Assembly: GCF_041320595.1 (NCBI RefSeq)
Contig: NZ_CP166625.1
Location: 5,206,001 to 5,270,000 of the forward strand
Reading direction: 5' to 3'
Source: Pleomorphomonas sp. PLEO
GTDB taxonomy: Bacteria > Pseudomonadota > Alphaproteobacteria > Rhizobiales > Pleomorphomonadaceae
DNA length: 64,000 nucleotides
Positions within the stretch are counted from its first letter, which is position 1, and every line of letters starts with the position of its first letter. Of this stretch, positions 52,747 through 62,123 are shown one piece after another. The notes under the pieces were generated by a model, which made no database searches, was not told the DNA's origin, and worked only from the letters and a program-made list of their open reading frames with translations. A program made the position numbers and the translations under genes.

Positions 52747-52765
52747 GGTAATGGTTCCCATTATC
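52747..52765. promoter_or_regulatory. Fur/Mur-like metal operator before the CDF gene
   Basis: GGTAATGGTTCCCATTATC is a 19-bp dyad (TAATGG/CCATTA) that agrees with the Fur box GATAATGATAATCATTATC at 14 of 19 positions. In rhizobia such boxes serve Fur-family proteins including Mur (manganese) and Irr-linked systems. It lies about 70 bp before a CDF exporter. Confidence 0.6.
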
Positions 52766-52833
52766 GCCAAATATCTCATGTATTTTTCAAAAGGCCCTTC
52801 GTATACATTGTGCCCACCCCCGACATTGCTTTA

Positions 52834-53757
52834 ATGAAACCCTATCGCAGATTGATCGGACACGATTCTATGACCCCAACGCTTCGCTTGGCCATTGGCA
52901 GTCTCGTCGTCGGCATCGCCGTCCTCGGGCTGAAGGCCATCGCCTACTGGCTCACGGGCTCGGTCGCCCTGATGTCGGATGCGCTGGAAAGCATCGTGAA
53001 TGTCGTCACTGCGCTCGTGGTTTTGATCGCCCTCCGCGTTGCCTCCACTCCCGCTGATCTGCAACACCCCTATGGGCATCACAAGGCCGAGTTTTTTAGT
53101 GCCGTTCTAGAAGGGGTGATGATCATCGTCGCCGCCTTGCTGATTATCGAGGCAGCCTACAAAGGCATTCTGAACCCGCGCCCGCTCGATGCCCCCTTCG
53201 AAGGTCTACTGATCAACGGCCTCGCCACGGCGATTAACGGCTTCTGGTGCTGGATGCTGCTCGTGCAAGGTCGCAGGCATAAGTCGCCGGCCTTGGTGGC
53301 AGATGGCCATCATCTACTTTCCGACGTAATATCGTCCGGCGCTGTTGTTGTCGGCGTCCTCCTGGCGGTGATCACGGGCTGGTATGTTCTCGATCCGATA
53401 CTGGCCAGCCTCGTTGCCCTCAACATCCTATGGTCGGGCTGGAAGGTTGTGAAATCCTCGCTCAGCGGGCTGCTCGACGAGTCGGTCCCGGACGACAGGC
53501 TCGCTTCCATGCGCGCCATCATTTCGGCGGCAGCCATAGGCGCCATCGAAGTCCACGATCTAAAAACGCGCCACGCCGGCAAGATGACTTTTGTCGAATT
53601 CCATCTAGTCGTTCCCGGAGCGATTAGCGTCAGTGAAGCCCACGACATTTGTGATAAGGTCGAACAAGCCATCAAGGACGAGTTTGGCGACGTCACCGTC
53701 ACCATCCATATCGAACCGGATAATCAGGCTTTGCAGCACGGCGTTCTGGTTCTCTAG
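52834..53757 (+). CDS. Cation diffusion facilitator (CDF) metal exporter
   Basis: A 307-aa protein. SDALESIVNVVTALVVLIAL gives the TM2 metal site (D, E/N) and GHHLLSDVISSGAVVVGVLL (HxxxD) the TM5 site, so it uses the usual DD/HD-type layout with N in TM2. A GHHKAEFFSAVLEG segment follows TM2. The C-terminal about 90 residues form the cytosolic dimer domain with VHDLKTRHAGKMTFVEFH. It exports divalent cations (Zn, Fe or Mn) against protons. The ATG at 52834 is one of several starts (GTG 52810, ATG 52873). A Fur-like box upstream suggests control by iron or manganese. Confidence 0.88.
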   Translation: MKPYRRLIGHDSMTPTLRLAIGSLVVGIAVLGLKAIAYWLTGSVALMSDALESIVNVVTALVVLIALRVASTPADLQHPYGHHKAEFFSAVLEGVMIIVAALLIIEAAYKGILNPRPLDAPFEGLLINGLATAINGFWCWMLLVQGRRHKSPALVADGHHLLSDVISSGAVVVGVLLAVITGWYVLDPILASLVALNILWSGWKVVKSSLSGLLDESVPDDRLASMRAIISAAAIGAIEVHDLKTRHAGKMTFVEFHLVVPGAISVSEAHDICDKVEQAIKDEFGDVTVTIHIEPDNQALQHGVLVL

Positions 53758-54004
53758 CGTCTTGACCCCCGATTTCGGACGAATGTGATCCTTTGGGAGC
53801 CGGCCACAGACCAGACAAAATCGGCCTTGTGGCACCCCCCTTCGAGAACGGAACTTCCAATGCACAATAAGCCGATAGACTAAAACAATTAAAACCCAGA
53901 CGTCCAATTTCACCCAAAGTGCCACAATGTAGCAAGGCGCGAAATCGTCTAGTTTTAAGTCAGCCAGAGCTGCTTTGCGCTTTGGTCAATCGTAGGGGGC
54001 TAGC

Positions 54005-54505
54005 ATGGTGAAGAAAACTGTCGACGGATATTCGACAATACAAATAACGCTACACTGGCTAATTGTTGTCGCCGTCTTATTTCAACTCGTGTTCGGCGAA
54101 AGCATGACAAATGTCGTCGATGCCCTCGAGGAAGGGGCGACACCAAGCGCGGGCGATCTTCAGCTTTCATCGGCTCATCTGTGGGTAGGCATTGCTATAC
54201 TCGTATTGCTGGTGATCCGTCTCATTGTTCGAGTTTTCACAGGAACTCCCGAGGTAATTGGCACACCAGGCTTGGCAACACTGGCCGCCTCGGCGATGCA
54301 TTGGCTATTCTACGCCCTCCTGGTCGTCGTTCCGGTAACCGGTTTGCTGGCGAAGTACGTCGGGGACCCATGGGGTGACATACACACCATTGGTAAGCCC
54401 GTCTTTATTGTTCTTATCATTCTTCATGCAGCGGCAGCGCTCTATCATCACTTCCTGCTGAAGGATGAGACGCTGATGCGAATGCTGAAGCCTAAGCGTT
54501 CCTGA
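54005..54505 (+). CDS. Cytochrome b561
   Basis: A 166-aa membrane protein with four hydrophobic segments. Heme-ligand histidines: TLHWLIVVAVLFQLVFGESM (TM1), LSSAHLWVGIAILVLLVIRL (TM2), SAMHWLFYALLVVVPVTGLL (TM3) and VLIILHAAAALYHHFLLKDE (TM4). This is the bacterial CybB type, which moves electrons from quinol. GTAGGGGG gives its ribosome site. It stands alone between a metal exporter and a porin-like gene. Confidence 0.9.
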   Translation: MVKKTVDGYSTIQITLHWLIVVAVLFQLVFGESMTNVVDALEEGATPSAGDLQLSSAHLWVGIAILVLLVIRLIVRVFTGTPEVIGTPGLATLAASAMHWLFYALLVVVPVTGLLAKYVGDPWGDIHTIGKPVFIVLIILHAAAALYHHFLLKDETLMRMLKPKRS

Positions 54506-54869
54506 CCGATCAAGCCTCAAGCATGGCGCGGCGATCATTGTGTCGTGACCGCCGCTCCGGTTTCTTGGCCGAATAGACTCGCCGGTCGATAGTCCGGCAC
54601 GCCAGGGACAATGAGACTTCGCGCCGCAATGGGCGCCTGCGCTCTGCTATGGCTTACCCAGCGAAGGCAGGTTCATCGAAAAATCCACGTCGTAACTTGC
54701 CTCCGAACGCTGAACCCGCAGTGCGAAAGAGGTGTCGGCAAACGGAGCCTTGCCGCTTCATATTCGCATCAGCCTGACTTGGTATCCAACGAGCCTGGGG
54801 CAGAAAGACCGGGGCGCCGGACAAACCAGCAATAGCGGTACAGCAGAGTTACTTTGGGGCATATGCACG
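54506..54869. other. Intergenic region before the MipA/OmpV gene
   Basis: 364 bp without a supported gene; short frames here look like chance openings. It should contain the promoter of the outer-membrane protein gene. I see no terminator or RNA gene. Confidence 0.4.
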
Positions 54870-55703
54870 ATGCGTTGGTCGAAAAGCAGCCCTCTCTTGG
54901 CAGGCCTCCCGGTCCTGGCTGCGTTCTTCTCGACCGTTCCGGCCCACGCAGTTGATGGTCAGACCGCGTCCACACCGGATTCGGGTTTCATCATCACTCT
55001 GGGCGGCTCCGTCGAGATGGCGCCGGATTACCCAGGTGCGCGTCGGCAGGGCATAAGTGGGTTGCCTTCAATCGATATCCGACGTTTCGACGAGGTCGAG
55101 GAATTGTCGGCTACCGATGACGGTATCGACTATAGCCTCCTGGACATCGCAGGCTTTGAGTTTGGCCCGGTGATCGGCTTTCGGGACCGGCGCAATTCAT
55201 CCGCCGCGGGCTTCCCTGGATTGCACGATCTGTCCTTCGACGTAGACGCGGGCGTTTTTCTTCAAACCTGGGTTGTTCCCGACCAACTGCGCTTCCGAAC
55301 AGAAATCCGACAGGCCCTTACCAACGGCAGCGGCCTGGAGGTCGATACGGGTATCGATTGGTTCAAACGTCTGGGCAGTGATTGGGTCCTTGCGCTAGGC
55401 CCCCGCCTCTCCTTTGCCGACGCATCATATATGCAAAGCTATTTTGGCGTTTCGCCCCACGAGGCCGCTTTGTCGGGTCTCTCGGCTTACAATGCCGGAG
55501 GGGGACTTAAATCGGTCGGTCTTACCGCCTCGATCAGCTACCAAATTTCTCCGACATGGTCGCTGGACCTCTACGATCGTCTGGACGATCTGACTGGAAA
55601 CGCAGCCAGAAGCCCGATCACGCGGTCAAGCGCCGGAAGCCGCCTGCAAAATACGGCAGGCGTTTCTCTTAGCCATAGTTTTTCGCTGGATTTGGGACAT
55701 TAG
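54870..55703 (+). CDS. MipA/OmpV-family outer-membrane protein
   Basis: A 277-aa protein starting MRWSKSSPLLAGLPVLAAFF, with a signal peptide to about PAHA. The longer open frame to 54732 is rejected because it would bury the signal peptide. The mature part has the MipA pattern: GGSVEMAPDYPGARRQGISG, PVIGFRDRRNSSAA, and C-terminal alternating residues ending SLSHSFSLDLGH. MipA/OmpV proteins are beta-barrels that scaffold peptidoglycan enzymes or act as porins. The terminal residue is His, not the usual Phe. Confidence 0.85.
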   Translation: MRWSKSSPLLAGLPVLAAFFSTVPAHAVDGQTASTPDSGFIITLGGSVEMAPDYPGARRQGISGLPSIDIRRFDEVEELSATDDGIDYSLLDIAGFEFGPVIGFRDRRNSSAAGFPGLHDLSFDVDAGVFLQTWVVPDQLRFRTEIRQALTNGSGLEVDTGIDWFKRLGSDWVLALGPRLSFADASYMQSYFGVSPHEAALSGLSAYNAGGGLKSVGLTASISYQISPTWSLDLYDRLDDLTGNAARSPITRSSAGSRLQNTAGVSLSHSFSLDLGH

Positions 55704-55820
55704 CGTTGCGCGGACGATCGAGCCACGCGAGGCGAATACCTCCACTTCAGGCAAATACAGCCCGCCTTGTTGGTGCGAGACTTTGAGCCAGCTTTCCGGA
55801 AATGACGGCGCGTCGGGCAA

Positions 55821-55849
55821 CATTCACAAAACTGAAGCATAACTGACAC
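55821..55849 (+). promoter_or_regulatory. Pho box (three 7-bp repeats, 11-bp period)
   Basis: CATTCAC, four bases, CTGAAGC, four bases, CTGACAC. These are PhoB-binding half-site repeats of the CTGTCAT type with AAAA/ATAA spacers. They lie about 73 bp before the pstS ATG, as expected for PhoB activation in phosphate starvation. Confidence 0.7.
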
Positions 55850-55921
55850 ACGGGTGGCCTATGCGATGCAGGCTGCCGCTGCAACCGCAGTCGGCAATGA
55901 ATAGTTATTGGGGGCCACCCT

Positions 55922-56986
55922 ATGGTAATCCTTAAGTCCGTCGCGCTGAAGCTCGGCGCGCTCCTCCTCGGCGCCGGCATCGTGGCAGGCTCCGCTGCCG
56001 CCGCCGAGATCACCGGCGCTGGCGCCACCTTCCCCTACCCGCTCTATTCCAAGTGGGCCGAGAGCTACAAGGCCAAGACCGGCGTCGGCCTTAACTACCA
56101 GGCAATCGGTTCGGGCGGCGGCGTCAAGCAGATCAAGGCCAAGACCGTCACTTTCGGTGCCACCGACAATCCGCTCAAGAAGGACGCGCTGGCTGCCGCC
56201 GGCCTCGTCCAGTTCCCCACCGTCATGGGCGGCATCGTCCCGATCGTGAACCTCAAGGGCATCGGCCCCAACAAGATGGTTCTCGATGGCCCGACGCTCG
56301 CCGACATCTACGCCGGCAAGATCAAGACCTGGAATGACGCGGCGATCACCAAGCTGAACCCCGGCCTCACCCTGCCGGCGACAGCGATTGCCACCGTGTG
56401 GCGCTCGGACGCATCGGGCACCAACTTCAACTTCACCTACTACCTTTCGCAGGTCAGCGCGTCGTTCAAGTCGTCGATCGGCTCGGGCAACAGCGTGAAG
56501 TGGCCGGGAGGCATCGGTGCCAAGGGCAATGACGGCGTCGCCGCCACTGTGAAGCAGACCGCCAATTCGATCGGCTTTGTCGAATACGCCTATGCCAAGC
56601 AGAACAACGTTGCCTTCACCAAGATGGTCAACGCCGCCGGCAATGTCGTCTCTCCGGACGTCTCGGCCTTCACCGCCGCCGCCGCCAGCGCCGACTGGTC
56701 GAAGGCCGTTGGCTTCTACCTGATCCTCGCCAATCAGAGCGGCGCCCAGGCTTGGCCGATGACCGCCGCGACCTTCATCCTGGTCGAGGCTCGTCCGAAG
56801 GCCCCGCCGGCTACCGCCGAAGCTCTGAAGTTCTTCGACTGGGCCTATTCGAACGGCGATGCCGCCGCCAAGGCGCTCGACTACGTGCCGATGCCGGCCG
56901 CCGTCAAGGCCTCGGTCCGCGCCACTTGGGTTCGTGACGTCACCGCTGGCGACAATAACGCCCCGCTCTACAAGCCGGGTTCGTAA
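55922..56986 (+). CDS. pstS: Phosphate ABC transporter binding protein PstS
   Basis: A 354-aa periplasmic protein with a signal peptide (to about AAAA, then EITGAGATFPYPLYSKW, the canonical PstS opening). Phosphate-contact segments include QAIGSGGGVKQIKAKTVTFG, TDNPL and RSDASGTNFNFT, where S/T and R/D bind phosphate. It captures phosphate for PstCAB. A Pho box precedes it and a GC hairpin separates it from pstC, allowing more PstS than transporter. Confidence 0.95.
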   Translation: MVILKSVALKLGALLLGAGIVAGSAAAAEITGAGATFPYPLYSKWAESYKAKTGVGLNYQAIGSGGGVKQIKAKTVTFGATDNPLKKDALAAAGLVQFPTVMGGIVPIVNLKGIGPNKMVLDGPTLADIYAGKIKTWNDAAITKLNPGLTLPATAIATVWRSDASGTNFNFTYYLSQVSASFKSSIGSGNSVKWPGGIGAKGNDGVAATVKQTANSIGFVEYAYAKQNNVAFTKMVNAAGNVVSPDVSAFTAAAASADWSKAVGFYLILANQSGAQAWPMTAATFILVEARPKAPPATAEALKFFDWAYSNGDAAAKALDYVPMPAAVKASVRATWVRDVTAGDNNAPLYKPGS

Positions 56987-57019
56987 TAGCAGTCGCGAGT
57001 TCGCGACAGGAAGCTTGCG

Positions 57020-57045
57020 GGGGCGCACACACGGGTGCGCCCCCG
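57020..57045 (+). terminator. GC-rich stem-loop between pstS and pstC
   Basis: GGGGGCGCAC at 57020-57029 pairs with GTGCGCCCCC at 57036-57045 over a six-base loop. There is no T-run, so it is likely an attenuator or an mRNA 3'-end stabiliser that raises PstS over PstCAB. Confidence 0.65.
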
Positions 57046-57098
57046 TCTCCACGACCGACTAAAGCCCGGTCGCCATCCTCACGGCGGTGCTCTGCTCG

Positions 57099-58097
57099 AT
57101 GACCGATGAAACCCTTGCCGCAGCCATCGATGAGCAACGGGTCGCTCCCGAGATGACCGGTACATTGCGTCTTTACCGCTGGCAGGACGCCATATTCCGC
57201 GCCATCACCTTCCTGTCGGCCGCGCTCGTCGTGGTCGTGCTTGCCGGTATGATCGTTTTCCTCGTCCATGGCGCCATCCCGGCGTTGACCGCGATGGGGC
57301 CATCCTTCTTCTGGACGTCCGACTGGGACACGGTCGAAGACATCTACGGCGCGCTCGCTCCGATCACCGGCACCCTGATCACGGCGACAATCGCCATGGT
57401 GATCGGCATCCCGGTCAGCTTCGGCATCGCCATGTTCCTGACCGAGATCTGCCCTGGAGTCCTGCGGCGGCCGATCGGCACGGCTATCGAACTCCTGGCC
57501 GGCATCCCGAGCGTGGTCTTTGGTATTTGGGGTTTATTCTACCTGACGCCGGTATTGCAGGAATATGTCCAACCCGTACTGATCGATTATCTCGGCCCGC
57601 TGCCGATCATCGGCGTGCTGTTCCAAGGGCCGCCGTTCGGCATCGGGATTCTCGACGGTGGGATCGTTCTCGCCATCATGGTGTTGCCCTACATCACCTC
57701 GATTACCCGCGATGTGTTCATGACCGTGCCGCCGCTCCTGCGCGAATCCGCCTATGGCATGGGCTGCACCACCACGGAAGTCGTCTGGAAGATCGTCATT
57801 CCCTACTGCCGCGTCGGTCTCATCGGCGGGGTGATGCTCGGCCTCGGCCGGGCGCTCGGCGAGACGATGGCGGTCACCTTCGTGATCGGCAACACCTACC
57901 AGATCAGCGCGTCGCTCCTGGCGCCTGGAACGACCATTTCGGCGGCGATCGCCAACGAATTCAACGAAGCTTTCGAGGAACAGCACCTGTCGGCGTTGAT
58001 CGCGCTCGGCCTCGTCCTATTCCTGATCACCTTCGTGGTCCTGGCGCTCGCCAAATGGATGCTCATGGCGATCGACAAGCGGGAGGGCCGCCGATGA
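57099..58097 (+). CDS. pstC: Phosphate ABC transporter permease PstC
   Basis: A 332-aa inner-membrane protein with six hydrophobic segments. Family motifs include FFWTSDWDTVEDIYGALAPI, TEICPGVLRRPIGTAIELLA, GIPSVVFGIWGLFYLTP, YGMGCTTTEVVWKIVIPYCR (EAA loop) and GRALGETMAVTFVIGN. The ATG at 57099 is used; a GTG 12 bp earlier is also in frame. Its stop overlaps the pstA start (ATGA). Confidence 0.94.
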   Translation: MTDETLAAAIDEQRVAPEMTGTLRLYRWQDAIFRAITFLSAALVVVVLAGMIVFLVHGAIPALTAMGPSFFWTSDWDTVEDIYGALAPITGTLITATIAMVIGIPVSFGIAMFLTEICPGVLRRPIGTAIELLAGIPSVVFGIWGLFYLTPVLQEYVQPVLIDYLGPLPIIGVLFQGPPFGIGILDGGIVLAIMVLPYITSITRDVFMTVPPLLRESAYGMGCTTTEVVWKIVIPYCRVGLIGGVMLGLGRALGETMAVTFVIGNTYQISASLLAPGTTISAAIANEFNEAFEEQHLSALIALGLVLFLITFVVLALAKWMLMAIDKREGRR

Positions 58098-58939
58098 GCG
58101 CCCGAGTACGCCGCCGCGGCGTGGTCAATATCGTCGTTCTGTCGCTTTCGGTCGCAACAGCGCTGGTAGGGCTCGCGTTTCTGACCCTGATCGGCTGGAC
58201 GCTGGTTTCGCGTGGCCTGTCGGCGATCAACCTGGATCTGTTCACGCTGGAAACGCCACCTCCCGGCAGCCGGGGTGGCCTTGCCAACGCCATCGTCGGA
58301 TCGGCGATGATGACCGGGCTCGCCATGCTGATCGCCACGCCGATCGGCTTGCTCGCCGGCACCTATCTCGCCGAATATGGCCGCGACAGCCGGTTCGGCA
58401 GCGTCGCCCGGTTCATCAACGACATCCTGCTATCGGCTCCGTCGATCCTGGTCGGCCTGTTCGTCTATGGCTTCACCGTGCTGCCGATGCAGCACTATTC
58501 GGCCTGGGCCGGCTCGATTGCCCTATCGCTGATCGCACTGCCGGTCATCGTGCGTTCGACGCAGGATATGATCGGCTTGGTGCCGGTGCCGCTGCGCGAG
58601 GCGGCGGCGGCGCTTGGCGCGCCGGAATGGCGGGTGATGGTGTCGATCGTCTGGCGAGCGGCCGGCAGCGGCATGCTCACCGGCGTGCTGCTCGCGGCGG
58701 CGCGCGTCTCCGGCGAAACGGCACCGCTGCTGTTCACGGCGCTCAACAATCAGTTCTGGTCGACGGACCTCAACGCGCCCATGGCGAACCTGCCGGTGGT
58801 GATCTATCGCTTCGCCCTCAGTCCCTATGACGATTGGCAACAACTCGCCTGGGGCGGCGCCTTCCTGATCACCTTTACGATTCTCGTTCTCAACGTGCTG
58901 GCGCGGGTTGTTTCGTCGCGCAGCCAATTGAAGGTTTGA
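58094..58939 (+). CDS. pstA: Phosphate ABC transporter permease PstA
   Basis: A 281-aa permease with six hydrophobic segments. [67 protein letters not shown] (EAA loop) and [19 protein letters not shown] are typical of PstA. Its ATG overlaps the pstC stop. It pairs with PstC as the phosphate channel. Confidence 0.94.
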   Translation: MSARVRRRGVVNIVVLSLSVATALVGLAFLTLIGWTLVSRGLSAINLDLFTLETPPPGSRGGLANAIVGSAMMTGLAMLIATPIGLLAGTYLAEYGRDSRFGSVARFINDILLSAPSILVGLFVYGFTVLPMQHYSAWAGSIALSLIALPVIVRSTQDMIGLVPVPLREAAAALGAPEWRVMVSIVWRAAGSGMLTGVLLAAARVSGETAPLLFTALNNQFWSTDLNAPMANLPVVIYRFALSPYDDWQQLAWGGAFLITFTILVLNVLARVVSSRSQLKV

Positions 58940-58941
58940 CG

Positions 58942-59760
58942 ATGGCCGGCCAAACGCTCGCTCCCCGTCCCAGAGTGCATACCAAACCGGCCGACGCCGA
59001 AACCGCCGCAGTCAAGGTATCGGTCCGCGACCTGCACTTCTACTATGACAAGTTCCAGGCGCTGAAGAACGTCAATCTCGATCTCGAGGATCGGCGCGTC
59101 ACCGCTTTCGTGGGGCCATCCGGTTGCGGCAAGTCGACGCTGCTGCGCATCTTCAACCGCATCTATGACCTCTACCCCAGGCAGCGGGCGGAGGGCTCCG
59201 TCATGATCGGCGGCCGCAACATCCTCGACCGCGACCAAGATCTCAACGCCCTGCGCGCCATGGTCGGCATGGTGTTTCAGAAGCCGACGCCGTTCCCGAT
59301 GACCATCTACGAGAACATCGCATTCGGGATCCGGCTCTACCATTCCCTGCCGAAATCAGAACTCGACGACCGGGTGGAATATGCCCTTAAGCGCGCCGCG
59401 CTCTGGGCCGAGGTCAAGGACAAGCTCAACCAGAGTGGGCTCAGCCTTTCCGGCGGTCAGCAGCAGCGCCTCTGCATTGCCCGCACCATCGCAACCGAAC
59501 CGGCGGTCGTCCTTCTCGATGAGCCGGCCTCGGCGCTCGATCCGATCTCCACCGCCAAGGTTGAGGAACTCATTTCCGAGCTTCGCTCGGACTACTGCAT
59601 CGCCATCGTAACGCACAACATGCAACAGGCAGCCCGCTCGTCGGACTACACTGCCTTCATGTATCTCGGCGAACTGGTTGAGTTTGGTGCCACGGAGAAA
59701 ATTTTCACCAACCCGCGGGACAAGCGCACGGCCGATTACATCACCGGCCGCTTTGGCTGA
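58942..59760 (+). CDS. pstB: Phosphate ABC transporter ATPase PstB
   Basis: A 272-aa ATPase: Walker [22 protein letters not shown]-loop [16 protein letters not shown], signature [15 protein letters not shown], Walker [16 protein letters not shown] and the switch His in [20 protein letters not shown]. The [15 protein letters not shown] insert after Walker A is the PstB signature. It starts two bases after the pstA stop. The usual phoU and phoB do not follow within the window. Confidence 0.95.
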   Translation: MAGQTLAPRPRVHTKPADAETAAVKVSVRDLHFYYDKFQALKNVNLDLEDRRVTAFVGPSGCGKSTLLRIFNRIYDLYPRQRAEGSVMIGGRNILDRDQDLNALRAMVGMVFQKPTPFPMTIYENIAFGIRLYHSLPKSELDDRVEYALKRAALWAEVKDKLNQSGLSLSGGQQQRLCIARTIATEPAVVLLDEPASALDPISTAKVEELISELRSDYCIAIVTHNMQQAARSSDYTAFMYLGELVEFGATEKIFTNPRDKRTADYITGRFG

Positions 59761-60191
59761 TCGAAGAACAACCCGCTCCAAGAAAGCCTTTGCGGCGATT
59801 GCGAACTCTGCGTGCGAAAGGCCGTGACCGAACCGCCCGGTCCCGCATCCGCCACCTGCGCCGCAAAGACTTGGGGCAAGCGGGAAGGCGACGCATTCGC
59901 CTTGGGCCAGCGAGCGCCTGCCGAGTCATCTCGGCTTCGTAAGCCACATCGCATGCCGGCTAACAAGTTCTAGCGGGCACCAGCGCATCGTGAATTGCCA
60001 CGCGAATCCGCTCTTCTAACGTTGTCTGGGTTCTTCCAGCGGGATGAACCGTTATTTCATCCTTGCCTGCCAAGATGGGTGGTGATGATCGGCTTGGGCC
60101 ATGCCCTATACTCCTGCTTCTGGGCGCCGCCGGAGGAAACCAGACCGTGCTCACTGAAGGTCATGGCTTGTCCAATAAATCCAATAGACCC
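59761..60191. other. Non-coding stretch between pstB and HD-GYP gene
   Basis: 431 bp without a supported gene; no phoU-like sequence on either strand. The right end contains the start region of the HD-GYP response regulator. Confidence 0.45.
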
Positions 60192-61286
60192 ATGCGGGCG
60201 CTCATCGTCGACGATAGCAAATCGGTATTGTTGTGGATGGGCACCGCCCTCACCGAAATACCGGACCTCGTTCTCGATCTCTGTGACACGCCTGAGGAAG
60301 CTTTGGCGCTCGCGACCACGCGGCAATATGATCTTGTGGTGGTCGACTATCTGATGCCGAAACTCACAGGCATCGAGGTTACCGAGGCCCTGCGCCGGCG
60401 GCCCGACTATCACGCCATTCCCATTGTGATGATTACCGCCGAGCAGGATAGCGAGATAAGGCTCAAAGCAATTCTTGCTGGGGTCAACGATTTTCTGAAC
60501 AAGCCCTTCGACCCTATCGAACTGCGGGCAAGGGTCACGAACCTGATCTCGCTTCGGCGTACTCAAATCGAGCTCGCAGCCCACGCCCATAAACTTGAGG
60601 CGGCGGTGCGCGAGGCAACAGCCGAACTGGCGTCCCGCGAGAGGGAAATGATCTGGCGTCTGGCGCGCGCCATAGAAATGCGCGATGGCGGTACCGGCGC
60701 CCATGTGTCGCGTGTGGCGGCCATTAGCCTGGTGATTGCCAAGGGCCTCGCTCTCGCCCCCAACTTCTGCCAAATGATCCATCTCGCGGCACCATTGCAC
60801 GACATCGGCAAAATCGGCATCCGAGACGCGGTGCTGAACAAACCAGGCCGGCTCACTCCAGAGGAAATGGCCGAAATTCGCGAGCATGTGGACTATGGAG
60901 TCCGGCTTCTCGACAACGGCACCTCCGAACTCATTCGCGTCGCGGTCGCCATTATCGGTGGCCACCACGAAAAGTGGGATGGCAGCGGCTATCCGCGTGG
61001 TGTCTCGGGCACCGCTATCCCGATCGAAGCGCGCATCACCGCCATCGCCGATGTCTTCGACGCGCTGACCTCGGCACGCCCTTATAAGGAGGCATGGCCG
61101 CTTCAACGCGCCTTCGACGAGATCGTGCGCCTGGCGGGCAGCCATTTCGATCCGGACTGCGTCACAGTGTTCTGCGAGAAATGGCCGGACATTGAGGAAA
61201 TCGCCCGTACGCTTCGTGACGATGAAGAAGGGGCTCCCGGCTGGGCTTCACAAAGTGCTGTCCCACCAGTTGATCGACAGGAATAA
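60192..61286 (+). CDS. Response regulator with HD-GYP phosphodiesterase domain
   Basis: A 364-aa protein. The receiver domain (1-120) starts MRALIVDDSKSV, with acceptor Asp at about residue 52 (VVVDYLMPKLTG) and the K of NKPFDP. A coiled linker (AHAHKLEAAVREATAELASR) leads to an HD-GYP domain (about 155-345): RDGGTGAHVSRVA, HDIGKIGI and HHEKWDGSGYPRG. The HD and GYP signatures are complete (GYPRG), so it probably hydrolyses c-di-GMP. An in-frame GTG at 60147 is an alternative start. It lies upstream of a chemotaxis operon. Confidence 0.88.
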   Translation: MRALIVDDSKSVLLWMGTALTEIPDLVLDLCDTPEEALALATTRQYDLVVVDYLMPKLTGIEVTEALRRRPDYHAIPIVMITAEQDSEIRLKAILAGVNDFLNKPFDPIELRARVTNLISLRRTQIELAAHAHKLEAAVREATAELASREREMIWRLARAIEMRDGGTGAHVSRVAAISLVIAKGLALAPNFCQMIHLAAPLHDIGKIGIRDAVLNKPGRLTPEEMAEIREHVDYGVRLLDNGTSELIRVAVAIIGGHHEKWDGSGYPRGVSGTAIPIEARITAIADVFDALTSARPYKEAWPLQRAFDEIVRLAGSHFDPDCVTVFCEKWPDIEEIARTLRDDEEGAPGWASQSAVPPVDRQE

Positions 61287-61805
61287 CGGCCGGACAAGAG
61301 GCCAAGTATACTTCCCCACACAGTCTGGCGGTGTCGAACTCGACAAGATGCCGTAGAGCCAAATGCCATCGCATATCGCAGCGCTGACGTGCCATTCCGG
61401 TCCGAAGCCAGCCGACGGCGCGATCGATAAGTTGTCCGTTTGGCAATAATTCCCAGGCCAACGACGCTAACCTCTACGTGAATAAGTAATACTACGTAGG
61501 CATTTTTTTCATGGCCTCACAATCATTAAGGGCTCTCACCTTCGTTTACTACCGCGACAACCTTTACGAGTCCGCAGACGCCGAACCAAAAGCGTTTCCC
61601 CGCTAAATGTTCGCGATTCTTGCGGTTTGTTACAAGCTTAGTACTCGCAATACGAGTCTGTTGACTCTGGAGTATTAACGCACACGTTCGGATCCTCATG
61701 AATCTATATCGAACTTCCTCTCTTTTAATTCGATAGCAAAATGGGGAGATTTATCGAAATTTAGCAATTGCGCTCCATATTTTCGTCGTTATCAGGAGCC
61801 GTCCA
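61287..61805. other. AT-rich upstream region of the chemotaxis operon
   Basis: 519 bp without a supported gene. It becomes AT-rich from about 61440 and must hold the promoter of the STAS-CheY-CheA operon. TCAGGAG at about 61794 gives its ribosome site. A small hairpin is listed separately. Confidence 0.5.
61474..61510 (+). terminator. Weak hairpin with T-run, possible terminator
   Basis: CTACGT at 61474-61479 pairs with ACGTAG at 61494-61499, followed by GCATTTTTTT. Only six base pairs form the stem. It could end the HD-GYP transcript about 190 bp upstream. Confidence 0.35.
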
Positions 61806-62123
61806 ATGGAGAAACCAACCGTCATTCGGATGCATCCAAATCTTTGCGTTTCAGACATCCGCGCATCTTATTCTACTCTCGTAGAAGCGATGGAAGGATC
61901 TTCGAGTCTTCAACTGGCCATACCCGCAGACGCGTCAGTTGACCTTAGCTTCCTCCAGATTATCGAAGCCGCAAGGCTGAAATCAACCGAGCAGGGCAAG
62001 TCCCTTTCTCTTCTTGAGCCGGCCAGCGGCGAGCTTAGGCGCGCGCTAGACCGCAGCGGTCTTCTGACAGCCGCGACAATTGCCGATCGTTCATTCTGGC
62101 TCCACGAGGAGACCGCCCAGTGA
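61806..62123 (+). CDS. STAS-domain protein of chemotaxis operon
   Basis: A 105-aa STAS-like protein (sulfate transporter/anti-sigma antagonist fold): LQLAIPADASVDLSFLQIIE then a long helix and EQGKSLSLLEPASGELRRAL. The usual phospho-Ser (DxSG) is replaced by DLSF, with the Ser in the equivalent loop. Its stop overlaps the CheY start (ATGA). Such STAS proteins precede cheY-cheA in several alphaproteobacterial chemotaxis clusters. Confidence 0.8.
   Translation: MEKPTVIRMHPNLCVSDIRASYSTLVEAMEGSSSLQLAIPADASVDLSFLQIIEAARLKSTEQGKSLSLLEPASGELRRALDRSGLLTAATIADRSFWLHEETAQ

Noticed and set aside
54732-54869. N-terminal extension of the MipA/OmpV protein
   Set aside because: It would place 46 residues before a clear signal peptide, so the start at 54870 is preferred.
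57527-58093. Upstream extension of the PstA frame inside pstC
   Set aside because: PstA starts at the ATG that overlaps the pstC stop; the extra residues are frame-shifted PstC codons.
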